Notes under the pieces: model-generated
The model's input: only the letters and a program-made list of their open reading frames with translations
Database searches by the model: none
What the model was told of the DNA's origin: nothing
Part shown: positions 1 through 5,061 of the stretch, in pieces
Numbering within the stretch: the first letter of the stretch is position 1
Layout: every line of letters starts with the position of its first letter
Translations under genes and position numbers: made by a program
Origin: Marinospirillum sp.
GTDB lineage: Bacteria > Pseudomonadota > Gammaproteobacteria > Pseudomonadales > Halomonadaceae
DNA: 5,061 nt
Assembly (NCBI GenBank): GCA_007116195.1
Contig: SKIX01000105.1
Coordinates: 1-5,061, forward strand
Direction of reading: 5' to 3'

Positions 1-209
1 CTCAATTCATTCAACCTGGCCAGCCCCTGCAAGGTAAACTCCTGCTGGCGGCAACGGCCTGGTTGATTGATACGGGCTGGTATTTATTGGTTGCTTATGG
101 GCTGTCTTTATCGCAAATTCTGCCCTGGTTACAAGCCAGGGCCTGCTGGATCAATCGAATAACGGGGGTCGTCCTGCTTGTTTTGGCACTGAGGGTCGTG
201 ACCCTCTAA
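1..209 (+). CDS. LysE/RhtB-family amino-acid exporter, C-terminal part (5' end outside window)
   Basis: An open frame enters at the left edge (first full codon at 3) and runs 68 codons to TAA at 207-209; the gene start is not in the window. The translation ends in a hydrophobic tail typical of the LysE/RhtB family: a first segment (GKLLLAATAWLIDTGWYLLV), a short linker with a Pro-Trp-Leu turn (ILPWLQARACWINRITG), then a last transmembrane helix rich in Val and Leu ending VVTL. The 'W-(I/L)-(N/D)-R-(I/L)-(T/S)-G' element before the last helix is a recurrent mark of the family, whose members export amino acids or homoserine lactone-like compounds across the inner membrane. Substrate cannot be told from this fragment. 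It converges on pldA with 5 nt between stop codons. A hairpin-forming repeat covers its last codons. Confidence 0.75.
   Translation, partial: QFIQPGQPLQGKLLLAATAWLIDTGWYLLVAYGLSLSQILPWLQARACWINRITGVVLLVLALRVVTL
122..142. repeat. Inverted repeat within the exporter gene 3' region
   Basis: GCCCTGG at 122-128 and CCAGGGC at 136-142 form a perfect 7-bp stem with a 7-base loop. It lies inside the exporter coding region, about 70 bp past the end of pldA in the operon's direction. There is no U-tract after it on either strand (the minus strand continues AGAATTTG). It could help stop transcripts reading through from the operon, but coding constraint alone could explain it. Confidence 0.3.
191..206. 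repeat. Perfect inverted repeat at the convergent gene junction
   Basis: GAGGGTC at 191-197 is repeated inverted as GACCCTC at 200-206, with two bases between. As RNA this gives a 6-bp stem (GAGGGT/ACCCTC) closed by a 4-base loop in either direction. It covers the last codons of the exporter gene and lies just past the pldA stop codon, where a shared terminator would be expected. No U-tract follows on either strand, so it is not a classical intrinsic terminator. It may slow polymerase or protect the mRNA 3' end, or may be coincidence of coding sequence. Confidence 0.4.
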
Positions 210-214
210 AGCGA

Positions 215-1138
215 CTAGAAGTCACTGAACAGCTGATTCGTAAACTGAATACCGAGACTGACTCGATAGTTTTCATGATCATAATCAATTAGGCTTTCAC
301 CAAAGCCAGCATGGAGCTGCAACAAACCACGCAACTGCCGAGTTAGAGGAAAGGACCAGTCTAGCTGCGCAACGCCTCGTGATTGAGCTGGATTGCCTCT
401 TAAAGTCAGGACATATTCTTGCCGACCCTGAGTAAAGGCAAAGTTAATATCCAAATAACCCAAATAGTCTTCAAGATCAGGATTATCATCCTTACCGTTT
501 GCATTAGGCAAGCGTACGCGCGGTGCTAACTCCAGCATCCAGCCATCACGTGAGAAAGCACTGGCTACATAAAGGTAATCCCAGCCACGAGACTGAGGTT
601 CAGTGCGGCCGTTGGACTGGTGAGCATAGCCAATACGGTTATAAGTATTATCCAAGCCCCATAGCTGCCAGCGGCTTTCACGGGTAAAGAAGATTTCTGG
701 CTGGTAATTGGTTTCACGAAAGGGCTTGGAAGCCGACTCATTGTAGGCCTGCCACCAGGAGGTTTGAGTATAAGCAAAGTGCAGGCTATCTCTTTCACCC
801 AGTAGCTCGGGTAGCAATGGAACTTTGATGCTCAGTTGAAACTTGACCTCAACTGATTGCATATCCACATCTTCTTGCAAATACTCAAAACGCTGCTGAT
901 TGGGTCTTGCCGAATAGCTTGCGGGCAATATGTAATTGCGCCGATGCGGGGTAAAAAAGAAGGGGTTATATTTAGCTTGACGCTCTTGCTCAATTCGCCG
1001 TTGCAGCAAACTAGTTGTTAACTCTTGCTCAGGCAGTACAACAGGCTCCAGCTCAGCATCCGAAAGTAACGGCTCAGCTCCCACTTGGGTTAACGGCCCC
1101 AGTAGCACACAGAGTAGCCAGCAAGTCCCTCGATTCAT
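215..1138 (-). CDS. pldA: Outer membrane phospholipase A (OmpPLA/PldA)
   Basis: A 307-residue outer-membrane phospholipase that hydrolyses acyl chains of phospholipids in the outer leaflet, normally as a calcium-dependent dimer. A signal peptide (residues 1-21, cleavage expected after VGA) precedes a 12-strand barrel domain ending in Phe, the usual last residue of barrel proteins. Similarity to E. coli PldA is clear throughout: SWWQ at 127-130, PFRETNYQPE at 139-148, HQSNGR at 173-178, DDNPD at 217-221 and GFGESLIDYD at 278-287. By ungapped comparison His173 and Ser175 match catalytic His142 and Ser144, and Ser137, Arg178 and Ser183 match the calcium-site residues Ser106, Arg147 and Ser152. 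The third triad residue, Asn156 in E. coli, is Asp187 (codon GAT) here. The ATG shares the ATGA overlap with the stop of the upstream lipoprotein gene and has no strong ribosome binding site, so translation is probably coupled. It is the last gene of the operon. Confidence 0.95.
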   Translation of the reverse strand: MNRGTCWLLCVLLGPLTQVGAEPLLSDAELEPVVLPEQELTTSLLQRRIEQERQAKYNPFFFTPHRRNYILPASYSARPNQQRFEYLQEDVDMQSVEVKFQLSIKVPLLPELLGERDSLHFAYTQTSWWQAYNESASKPFRETNYQPEIFFTRESRWQLWGLDNTYNRIGYAHQSNGRTEPQSRGWDYLYVASAFSRDGWMLELAPRVRLPNANGKDDNPDLEDYLGYLDINFAFTQGRQEYVLTLRGNPAQSRGVAQLDWSFPLTRQLRGLLQLHAGFGESLIDYDHENYRVSLGIQFTNQLFSDF

Positions 1139-2025
1139 AAGTTTTCTGCCTGCTGTTCTGCCGCTAAAGCCAACTGCTCCTGCCCCTGGGTTCGATAAAC
1201 GGCCGCTAAATCGAGCAGTAGCTGTCGGGAATGATGACGATCCTGCATGTGCAACCTAACTCTGAGCGCTCTTTTAAACAAATCCTCGGCTGCCTCCAGC
1301 TCACCCTGACGTTGATGCAAATGACCTAACTCAGTTAAAGTTGCCGCCAAACCAGGCCGTTGCGCTTGCTCACGGTAAACCGCCAGAACCGCCTCCAACT
1401 CCTGTACAGCAGCAGTAAAATCACCCTCTAGCCCTTGTTGCCAAGCTTGCAGCCGACGCAATTGCAACTGGTGAGCCGCTGCCTGCTGACCGGCTAAACG
1501 CTCTTCAAAGCGCTCCAGCCAACTGGAGTCATCAGCTAAATGCAAGGCCAAGTGAGCACGCAAGGCCAGAGCACTTAACTCGACCGCTGGAGCAAGCGAT
1601 TGCTCAGCGTTTAGCAAACCATCTAAGTAATCACGGCTCAAATCGACCTCGCCTGCAAGCCAGGCCCAGCGTGCCTGCAACCAGAGTGCTTGCTGGTAAT
1701 ACTCAGGCTCATCTAAAACACGAGCTAACTGGATTGCAATCAATGCCTGTTCTCTAGCCGCTTCCAAGCGACCTAGTTGCAGCAAACTGGCCGCTAAATT
1801 CAAATGCGCTTGCAGCTGACCCGATCGCTGGTCAAATCCCTGATACTTCGCCAAGGCTCGCTTAAAATGATGGCTCGCTGTTAAAGCATCGCCTTGCTGA
1901 TAAGCGGCCACCCCTCGCTCCAGCAAACGCTCAGCCTGCTGCTCGGCCAGAGGCCTGGTATCAGTTTGGCTGGCACAAGCCGCCAACACTAACCCAAAAG
2001 CTAGAAGCAGCAGCCATCTAATCAT
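1135..2025 (-). CDS. TPR-repeat outer-membrane lipoprotein
   Basis: A 296-residue protein rich in Ala, Leu and Gln. A lipoprotein signal peptide spans residues 1-16 with lipobox Leu14-Ala-Ala-Cys17; the residue after the Cys is Ala, not Asp, so Lol-dependent sorting to the outer membrane is expected. The rest is helical, with recognisable tetratricopeptide-like units at about 32-60, 72-101, 112-139, 187-217, 226-257 and 268-294; the first and fifth (ending FKRALA and FKRALR) are the most canonical. TPR arrays bind partner proteins, so this may be a periplasmic scaffold tied to the outer membrane; no enzymatic motif is seen. I chose ATG at 2025 over TTG at 2040 because GAGG lies 9 nt upstream of the ATG and the longer form would put a polar extension before the signal peptide. 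It overlaps the MCE gene by 8 nt and pldA by 4 nt. Its specific function is unknown; a bridge between the MCE protein and the outer membrane or PldA is inference. Confidence 0.85.
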   Translation of the reverse strand: MIRWLLLLAFGLVLAACASQTDTRPLAEQQAERLLERGVAAYQQGDALTASHHFKRALAKYQGFDQRSGQLQAHLNLAASLLQLGRLEAAREQALIAIQLARVLDEPEYYQQALWLQARWAWLAGEVDLSRDYLDGLLNAEQSLAPAVELSALALRAHLALHLADDSSWLERFEERLAGQQAAAHQLQLRRLQAWQQGLEGDFTAAVQELEAVLAVYREQAQRPGLAATLTELGHLHQRQGELEAAEDLFKRALRVRLHMQDRHHSRQLLLDLAAVYRTQGQEQLALAAEQQAENL

Positions 2026-3031
2026 GGGGTGCAACCTCAATTAAACGAGGGCTAACGGCAGAATCGCCACGCGACAAGGGCCAGGTATTAGCAATACGAT
2101 CCAACAACAAATCGGTTTGATCCATCAACAAATCAACTCTTTCTAATAAATCGGGCAGGTGGGTCATTTCTTGGTTCACACCACTCAGAGTTGTATTAAC
2201 CTGGCGCAAAAGCTGGCTTGACTCAGCCAAGATACCTGGAAGCTGTTGATGGGTTTCACGGCTAATACCCTCCACCTGCTGCAGCGTGGGCTCTAGTTGA
2301 TCAACTCGGGCCTCAAGCCCCTGTAGCAGAGTTTCCAGTTGGGCCAGGCTATTGGTGATTTGCTGTTGCATAGCTGCATCAAACAGCAGGCTACCAACAG
2401 GCCCTTCACCTGCAGCTACCTGCCCCGTCATGTTTTGCACGTCTTCACTGACCAGGTAGGCATTCGCGAGCAGGCGCTCAATAACATCAGGATTGATCGC
2501 CCCTGAAATCAAAGCAATATTTTGTACCGTTTCTTCAGCCGCTAGCAACACGGGTTCAACCTGAGCCAGCAAATCATCAATTGACAAGGGCTCCTCTACC
2601 GGCAAAAAACTGCCTTCGGCCAGTAAGGGCTGGTGCGGTGAGCCAGGAGTAATTTCTATGCTGGAGCGCCCCAGTAAAGACAGCTTGCCTATGGAGGCAA
2701 CCGAATCCGCTCTAACTAAATTTTTGTAGGCCTCATGCACCCGAGCGTAAAGAATAATATTATGTTCTTCAGTTATCTCGATACGATCAACTCGCCCAAC
2801 CTGGATACCTGAGATTCTAACCGGTGTATCCCGGGAAATGCCTTCTGCCGTTTTGACTTGCAGTTGAAAACGCAAAGGATTGTCAAATAAATGCAGTTGA
2901 CGGCTATTAACGATAAATAAAGTCAGGAAAACAACCAAAGCAGTCAGAACAAACAACCCGACTAGCTTTTCTTGAGTCGAATAGCTGATGCGATGGATAT
3001 AGTGAGTTGAACCGCGGCGCGGTGATGTCAT
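2018..3031 (-). CDS. MlaD-like MCE domain protein, single MCE domain
   Basis: A 337-residue inner-membrane-anchored substrate-binding subunit of an MCE lipid transporter. A short basic N-terminus is followed by one transmembrane helix (about 23-41) and a single MCE domain (about 52-132) with the family's RISGIQVGRVDRIEI segment and the closing LLGRSSIEITPG. MCE domains form hexameric rings with a hydrophobic pore for phospholipids. After a Pro-rich stretch, residues from about 150 on are long amphipathic helix or coiled coil with many Leu, Gln and Glu, ending in an NTWPLS motif near residue 315. This makes it much longer than E. coli MlaD (about 180 residues), so a helical extension into the periplasm is plausible. 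ATG at 3031 is preferred over TTG at 3046 because GGAAGG lies 7 nt before it; it starts 2 nt after the ATPase-like gene stops. The family call is firm; transport direction is unknown. Confidence 0.92.
   Translation of the reverse strand: MTSPRRGSTHYIHRISYSTQEKLVGLFVLTALVVFLTLFIVNSRQLHLFDNPLRFQLQVKTAEGISRDTPVRISGIQVGRVDRIEITEEHNIILYARVHEAYKNLVRADSVASIGKLSLLGRSSIEITPGSPHQPLLAEGSFLPVEEPLSIDDLLAQVEPVLLAAEETVQNIALISGAINPDVIERLLANAYLVSEDVQNMTGQVAAGEGPVGSLLFDAAMQQQITNSLAQLETLLQGLEARVDQLEPTLQQVEGISRETHQQLPGILAESSQLLRQVNTTLSGVNQEMTHLPDLLERVDLLMDQTDLLLDRIANTWPLSRGDSAVSPRLIEVAPHD
2035..2038 (-). promoter_or_regulatory. Ribosome binding site of the TPR lipoprotein gene
   Basis: GAGG on the minus strand lies 9 nt before ATG at 2025 and inside the end of the MCE gene. 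It supports the ATG and not the in-frame TTG at 2040, which this site overlaps. Confidence 0.55.
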
Positions 3032-3033
3032 CG

Positions 3034-3786
3034 TCAAACCTTCCAATCAATTGCAGAGCGATAGCCTTGCAGATAATCCAAAATCTCAGGCTGATTACTG
3101 GCTACCAAATCCTGCCAACAGGTAAAAGCAAAGCATTCATCTGCGCCTATAAAAATAATTTGATCAGCATTTGAGCGCACAAAACCTAAATGATCCGTAG
3201 CTACCAGCACGGCCAGGCGCTGCCCCCAATTACGAATACTCTGATCCAAAATACAGTAATCAGGCAGCTCTAAACTAAACCAGGGGTCTTCAAGAACCAG
3301 CAGCTGTGGTTGCAATAGCAGGGCTCGAGCCAAGGCCAGCTGCATTCTTTGTAAGGGTGTCATAAATGCAGGCAGTTGCAGCAAATCACCATCAAACTCC
3401 AGTTCCGCCAAAACCTGCTCTAAAGCTTGCTCAGCTTGCTTACGTTGAACACCATGATAAACCGCTGGCATAACTGCATTTTCACGCCCATTTAACACCG
3501 AAAGCAAGGGAGCCTGGCGAGCCACATAGCCTAATTGCCGCCCTAATAAATCGAGATGTCTAGTATTCAAATCAGCCAAAGAATACCCGAAGAGGGTCAA
3601 GTCGCCCGCTTGCGGCCAAGCAATGCCCGCCAGTGCCTTTAAATAGGCTTCACGTGTTTCAGCTCGGCCTCCAAGCAAACAGTGAACACCCTGGCTGGGT
3701 ATCTGCAGCGTTAAACCGGGCAGAGCACCCCCTTCAATTTCCAACTCAGGACACAGGCCTTGCGCTTCGACTAGCCAGGATGTCAC
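3034..3786 (-). CDS. MlaF-like ABC nucleotide-binding-domain protein with degenerate catalytic motifs (probable pseudo-ATPase)
   Basis: A 250-residue protein in the position of the MlaF ATPase, with the overall ABC domain order but eroded active-site motifs. Numbering is from GTG at 3786. The Walker A position reads GGRAETREA (39-47): the invariant Lys is Arg45 and the following Ser/Thr is Glu46, while flanking GG and YLKALAG still align without gaps. The Q-loop Gln (VARQ, Gln91) is kept. The signature LSGGQ is MTPLQ (142-146), followed by a normal LARALLLQP helix. Walker B reads LLVLEDP (162-168) in place of LLLLDEP, so the Mg-binding Asp is Glu166 and the catalytic Glu is Asp167. The D-loop Asp is Glu, and the switch His position is Asp198 with His199 next to it. 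GTG at 3786 is chosen over GTG at 3792 because AGGAGG lies 5 nt before it. The frame is intact and tightly packed, so it is presumably expressed. It may bind nucleotide weakly, act structurally, or pair with an ATPase encoded elsewhere; these are inferences. Confidence 0.85.
   Translation of the reverse strand: MTSWLVEAQGLCPELEIEGGALPGLTLQIPSQGVHCLLGGRAETREAYLKALAGIAWPQAGDLTLFGYSLADLNTRHLDLLGRQLGYVARQAPLLSVLNGRENAVMPAVYHGVQRKQAEQALEQVLAELEFDGDLLQLPAFMTPLQRMQLALARALLLQPQLLVLEDPWFSLELPDYCILDQSIRNWGQRLAVLVATDHLGFVRSNADQIIFIGADECFAFTCWQDLVASNQPEILDYLQGYRSAIDWKV
3039..3044 (-). promoter_or_regulatory. Ribosome binding site of the MCE gene
   Basis: GGAAGG on the minus strand, within the last codons of the ATPase-like gene, sits 7 nt before ATG at 3031. 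It decides this start over the in-frame TTG at 3046, which lies at the edge of the site itself. Confidence 0.65.
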
Positions 3787-3791
3787 CGCCA

Positions 3792-3797
3792 CCTCCT
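3792..3797 (-). promoter_or_regulatory. Ribosome binding site of the ATPase-like gene
   Basis: A full AGGAGG on the minus strand, overlapping the permease stop codon, lies 5 nt before GTG at 3786. The in-frame GTG at 3792 overlaps this site and so cannot be served by it. This fixes the start two codons downstream of the longest open frame. Confidence 0.7.
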
Positions 3798-4581
3798 AAG
3801 TCATTAACAGGGTGAACACTGCATTTAATAAGAAAATTAAACTCAGAGCATGAATTAAAGCTTTTTGAGTCTGCTGAGGTAATTCCGTTGGCGACTTTTC
3901 AACTCTCAAAGCATGTTGGCAGGCGATAGCTGCAATCATCAAACCAAAAAGAAGGTTTTTAGTCATAAAAACCAGTAGATCGTAGGGATGTAAAGCCAGA
4001 GCCAAGTCAGTTAAATAACTAAGATAACCTGCATGTTGAGTGAGCGATAAAAAGACAACCCCACTGATTAAAGCAATAAGCGCAAAATAAATGGACAAAA
4101 CCATCTGCGCTAAAGCAACCCCTAACAATCGAGGCGCAACTAAAAAGCGATTGATATTAATGCCCAGTAACTCCAGGGCTTCCAGCTCCCGGCGTAGTTT
4201 CATGCCCCCCAGGTCAACCGCTATCGCAGACCCCGTACGCACCAATAGCACCACCATAGTTAAGAGAGTAGCCAGCTCATAGACCAGTAATCGAACCAGT
4301 AGCTCAACAACTTCACTACGATCTCCGATACCCTGCAGGGTTAACAGGGCTGGTGCTGTAATCGCCAAACCCGAAGCCAAGGCTAACAAGCTGATAACCG
4401 GTAAGGCATCAACGCCAGAAAAGATTAATTGGCCCACCAGGGTGCGCAGGCTCGCTGGGTTAAGACGCAAACGTCCAGACTGCCAGGGATTGAGCGCTCG
4501 CTGGATAAATAAGGTTAATTCAAAAAGATAACGTGGGAAGCTTAGAACCCAGCTTCCCACAGCTCCTAACCAAGTGATCAC
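3796..4581 (-). CDS. MlaE/YrbE-family ABC transporter permease
   Basis: A 261-residue inner-membrane permease, the usual length for MlaE. Hydrophobic segments lie at about 54-78, 92-118, 150-178, 201-220 and 241-260. Family features in order are an N-terminal amphipathic interface helix (15-30), the loop before the second helix with VYELATLLT (100-108, matching REIGPVLT), the conserved core VRTGSAIAVDLGGMK (114-128), the coupling-loop segment RELEALELLG (131-140), FLVAPRLL (146-153), and a C-terminal KNLLFGL...HALRVEKSP typical of the family. MlaE dimers form the path through which lipid passes between the inner membrane and the MCE ring. The usual first Glu of the coupling-loop motif (EExDA or EQxDA in relatives) is Arg131 here. 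It starts with GTG preceded by AAGGAG 10 nt upstream and is the first gene of the operon, 64 nt after the OmpA-like gene. No STAS (MlaB) partner is encoded nearby. Confidence 0.93.
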   Translation of the reverse strand: MITWLGAVGSWVLSFPRYLFELTLFIQRALNPWQSGRLRLNPASLRTLVGQLIFSGVDALPVISLLALASGLAITAPALLTLQGIGDRSEVVELLVRLLVYELATLLTMVVLLVRTGSAIAVDLGGMKLRRELEALELLGININRFLVAPRLLGVALAQMVLSIYFALIALISGVVFLSLTQHAGYLSYLTDLALALHPYDLLVFMTKNLLFGLMIAAIACQHALRVEKSPTELPQQTQKALIHALSLIFLLNAVFTLLMT

Positions 4582-4591
4582 CAGCGCTTGA

Positions 4592-4597
4592 CTCCTT
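4592..4597 (-). promoter_or_regulatory. Ribosome binding site of the permease gene
   Basis: AAGGAG on the minus strand lies 10 nt before GTG at 4581, slightly long spacing but the only good site in the 64-nt gap at 4582-4645. The rest of this gap shows no convincing promoter boxes and no terminator, so whether the operon shares a transcript with the OmpA-like gene is open. Confidence 0.6.
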
Positions 4598-4645
4598 CAA
4601 TTCACCCGAGCGCGAAGTCTGCCAAAGTTTCTTATTGAATACCAG

Positions 4646-5061
4646 TTAGCGCAGCACGATTTCAACCCGGCGATTCATGGCCCGCCCTTCTTCAGTGGCA
4701 TTACTGGCTTCCGGGGCCACCGGGCCGACACCCACCGATTCCAACTGCTCCCGGTCTATGCCATGAGCCTCTGCTAAGCGGCTGACCACCGCAGTCGCAC
4801 GCGCCTGAGACAGCTCTCGGTTCATCTGATAAGCACCGACACTGTCGGTATGCCCGACTACAAAAAAGCGCTGGCTGGTGTTTTCCTGCAGATACTCGGC
4901 AATTACTTCCAGAGCTTCCAGCGAATCCTCACGCAAGGCGGCTGAACCCGTCTCGAAATGAATATTGTAAACCGGCACCTTGCCATGCAAAGCAATTCCC
5001 TGGCGCAGCGCATCCAGGCTCACCTTATCCATTTCCATGGCCGCCGCACGCAGAGTAACCA
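4646..5061 (-). CDS. OmpA-family protein, C-terminal peptidoglycan-binding domain (5' end outside window)
   Basis: The frame stays open to the right window edge (codons VTLRAAA precede the first Met at 5038), so this is the last 137 residues of a longer protein and Met5038 need not be the start. It carries a full OmpA C-terminal domain: the opening strand VYNIHFETGSAALR, then VVGHTDSVGAYQMNRELSQA with the Asp of HTD and the following QAR Arg, the pair that binds diaminopimelate in E. coli OmpA, then the closing EEGRAMNRRVEIVLR. Such domains anchor the outer membrane to peptidoglycan. A short segment ahead of it (MEMDKVSLDALRQGIALHGK) resembles the linker found in DUF4892-OmpA and related lipoprotein-type proteins, but the N-terminal domain is not visible, so the subfamily is uncertain. 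It ends TAA at 4646-4648, 64 nt before the permease gene on the same strand; it may be an independent gene or the operon's upstream member. Confidence 0.9.
   Translation of the reverse strand, partial: VTLRAAAMEMDKVSLDALRQGIALHGKVPVYNIHFETGSAALREDSLEALEVIAEYLQENTSQRFFVVGHTDSVGAYQMNRELSQARATAVVSRLAEAHGIDREQLESVGVGPVAPEASNATEEGRAMNRRVEIVLR

Noticed and set aside
565..798. Minus-strand 77-codon open frame inside pldA
   Set aside because: Lies out of frame within a well-supported pldA gene and its product resembles no known family; a shadow frame.
3034..3786. Reading the ATPase-like gene as a frameshifted or decayed pseudogene
   Set aside because: The frame is open throughout, conserved residues on both sides of every altered motif align without gaps, and both junctions keep good ribosome binding sites and tight spacing.
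3633..3815. Plus-strand 60-codon open frame opposite the ATPase-like gene
   Set aside because: Antisense to a gene with clear family alignment, low-complexity end and no supported start; a shadow frame.
4091..4282. Plus-strand 63-codon open frame opposite the permease gene
   Set aside because: Antisense to a conserved MlaE core region; its Arg/Ser-rich product is typical of a reversed membrane-protein gene.
4584..4613. Possible 5-bp stem (GCGCT/AGCGC on the minus strand) enclosing the permease ribosome binding site
   Set aside because: The stem is short and the loop of about 20 nt is large, so chance is the simpler explanation.
4599..4625. Possible promoter (TTGGCA at 4620-4625 and TGAATT at 4599-4604, minus strand) ahead of the permease gene
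   Set aside because: The spacing is only 15 nt and the -10 box matches the consensus at three of six positions; not enough to call.

Overview
The window looks like a gammaproteobacterial chromosome segment of moderate GC content. The support is an OmpA-type outer-membrane/peptidoglycan protein, an MlaE/MlaF/MlaD-type MCE lipid transport cluster, and an outer-membrane phospholipase A (PldA) very close to the Escherichia coli enzyme. I do not assign a genus.

Layout, left to right: (1) positions 1-209, plus strand, the 3' end of a LysE/RhtB-type amino-acid exporter gene cut by the window edge; (2) positions 215-4581, minus strand, a compact five-gene operon transcribed right to left: MlaE-family permease, MlaF-like ATP-binding-cassette protein, single-MCE-domain MlaD-like protein, TPR-repeat lipoprotein and pldA; (3) positions 4646-5061, minus strand, the C-terminal OmpA domain of a protein whose start lies beyond the window. 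The operon genes are 9 nt apart, 2 nt apart, overlapping by 8 nt and overlapping by 4 nt (ATGA), so they are almost certainly co-transcribed and translationally coupled. The exporter and pldA converge with only 5 nt between their stop codons. No stretch above 300 bases lacks a gene. The only sizeable intergenic gap (4582-4645) holds the ribosome binding site of the permease gene and no convincing promoter or terminator.

The genes fit a module for phospholipid handling between the inner and outer membranes. The permease and MCE protein would form the inner-membrane part, the TPR lipoprotein probably sits in the outer membrane, and PldA destroys phospholipid that has reached the outer leaflet. 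In E. coli, Mla and PldA are genetically linked in keeping the outer membrane asymmetric but are encoded apart; here PldA is the last gene of an MCE operon.

The most striking feature is the ABC 'ATPase'. Its fold aligns without gaps around each nucleotide-binding motif, yet the Walker A lysine, the signature motif, the Walker B Asp and catalytic Glu, the D-loop Asp and the switch His are all substituted. The reading frame is intact and embedded in a tight operon, so it looks like a selected pseudo-ATPase rather than a decaying gene. The permease loop expected to touch the ATPase has also changed (Glu to Arg), and PldA carries Asp where E. coli has the catalytic Asn. Together these suggest a divergent, undercharacterised MCE-PldA system.
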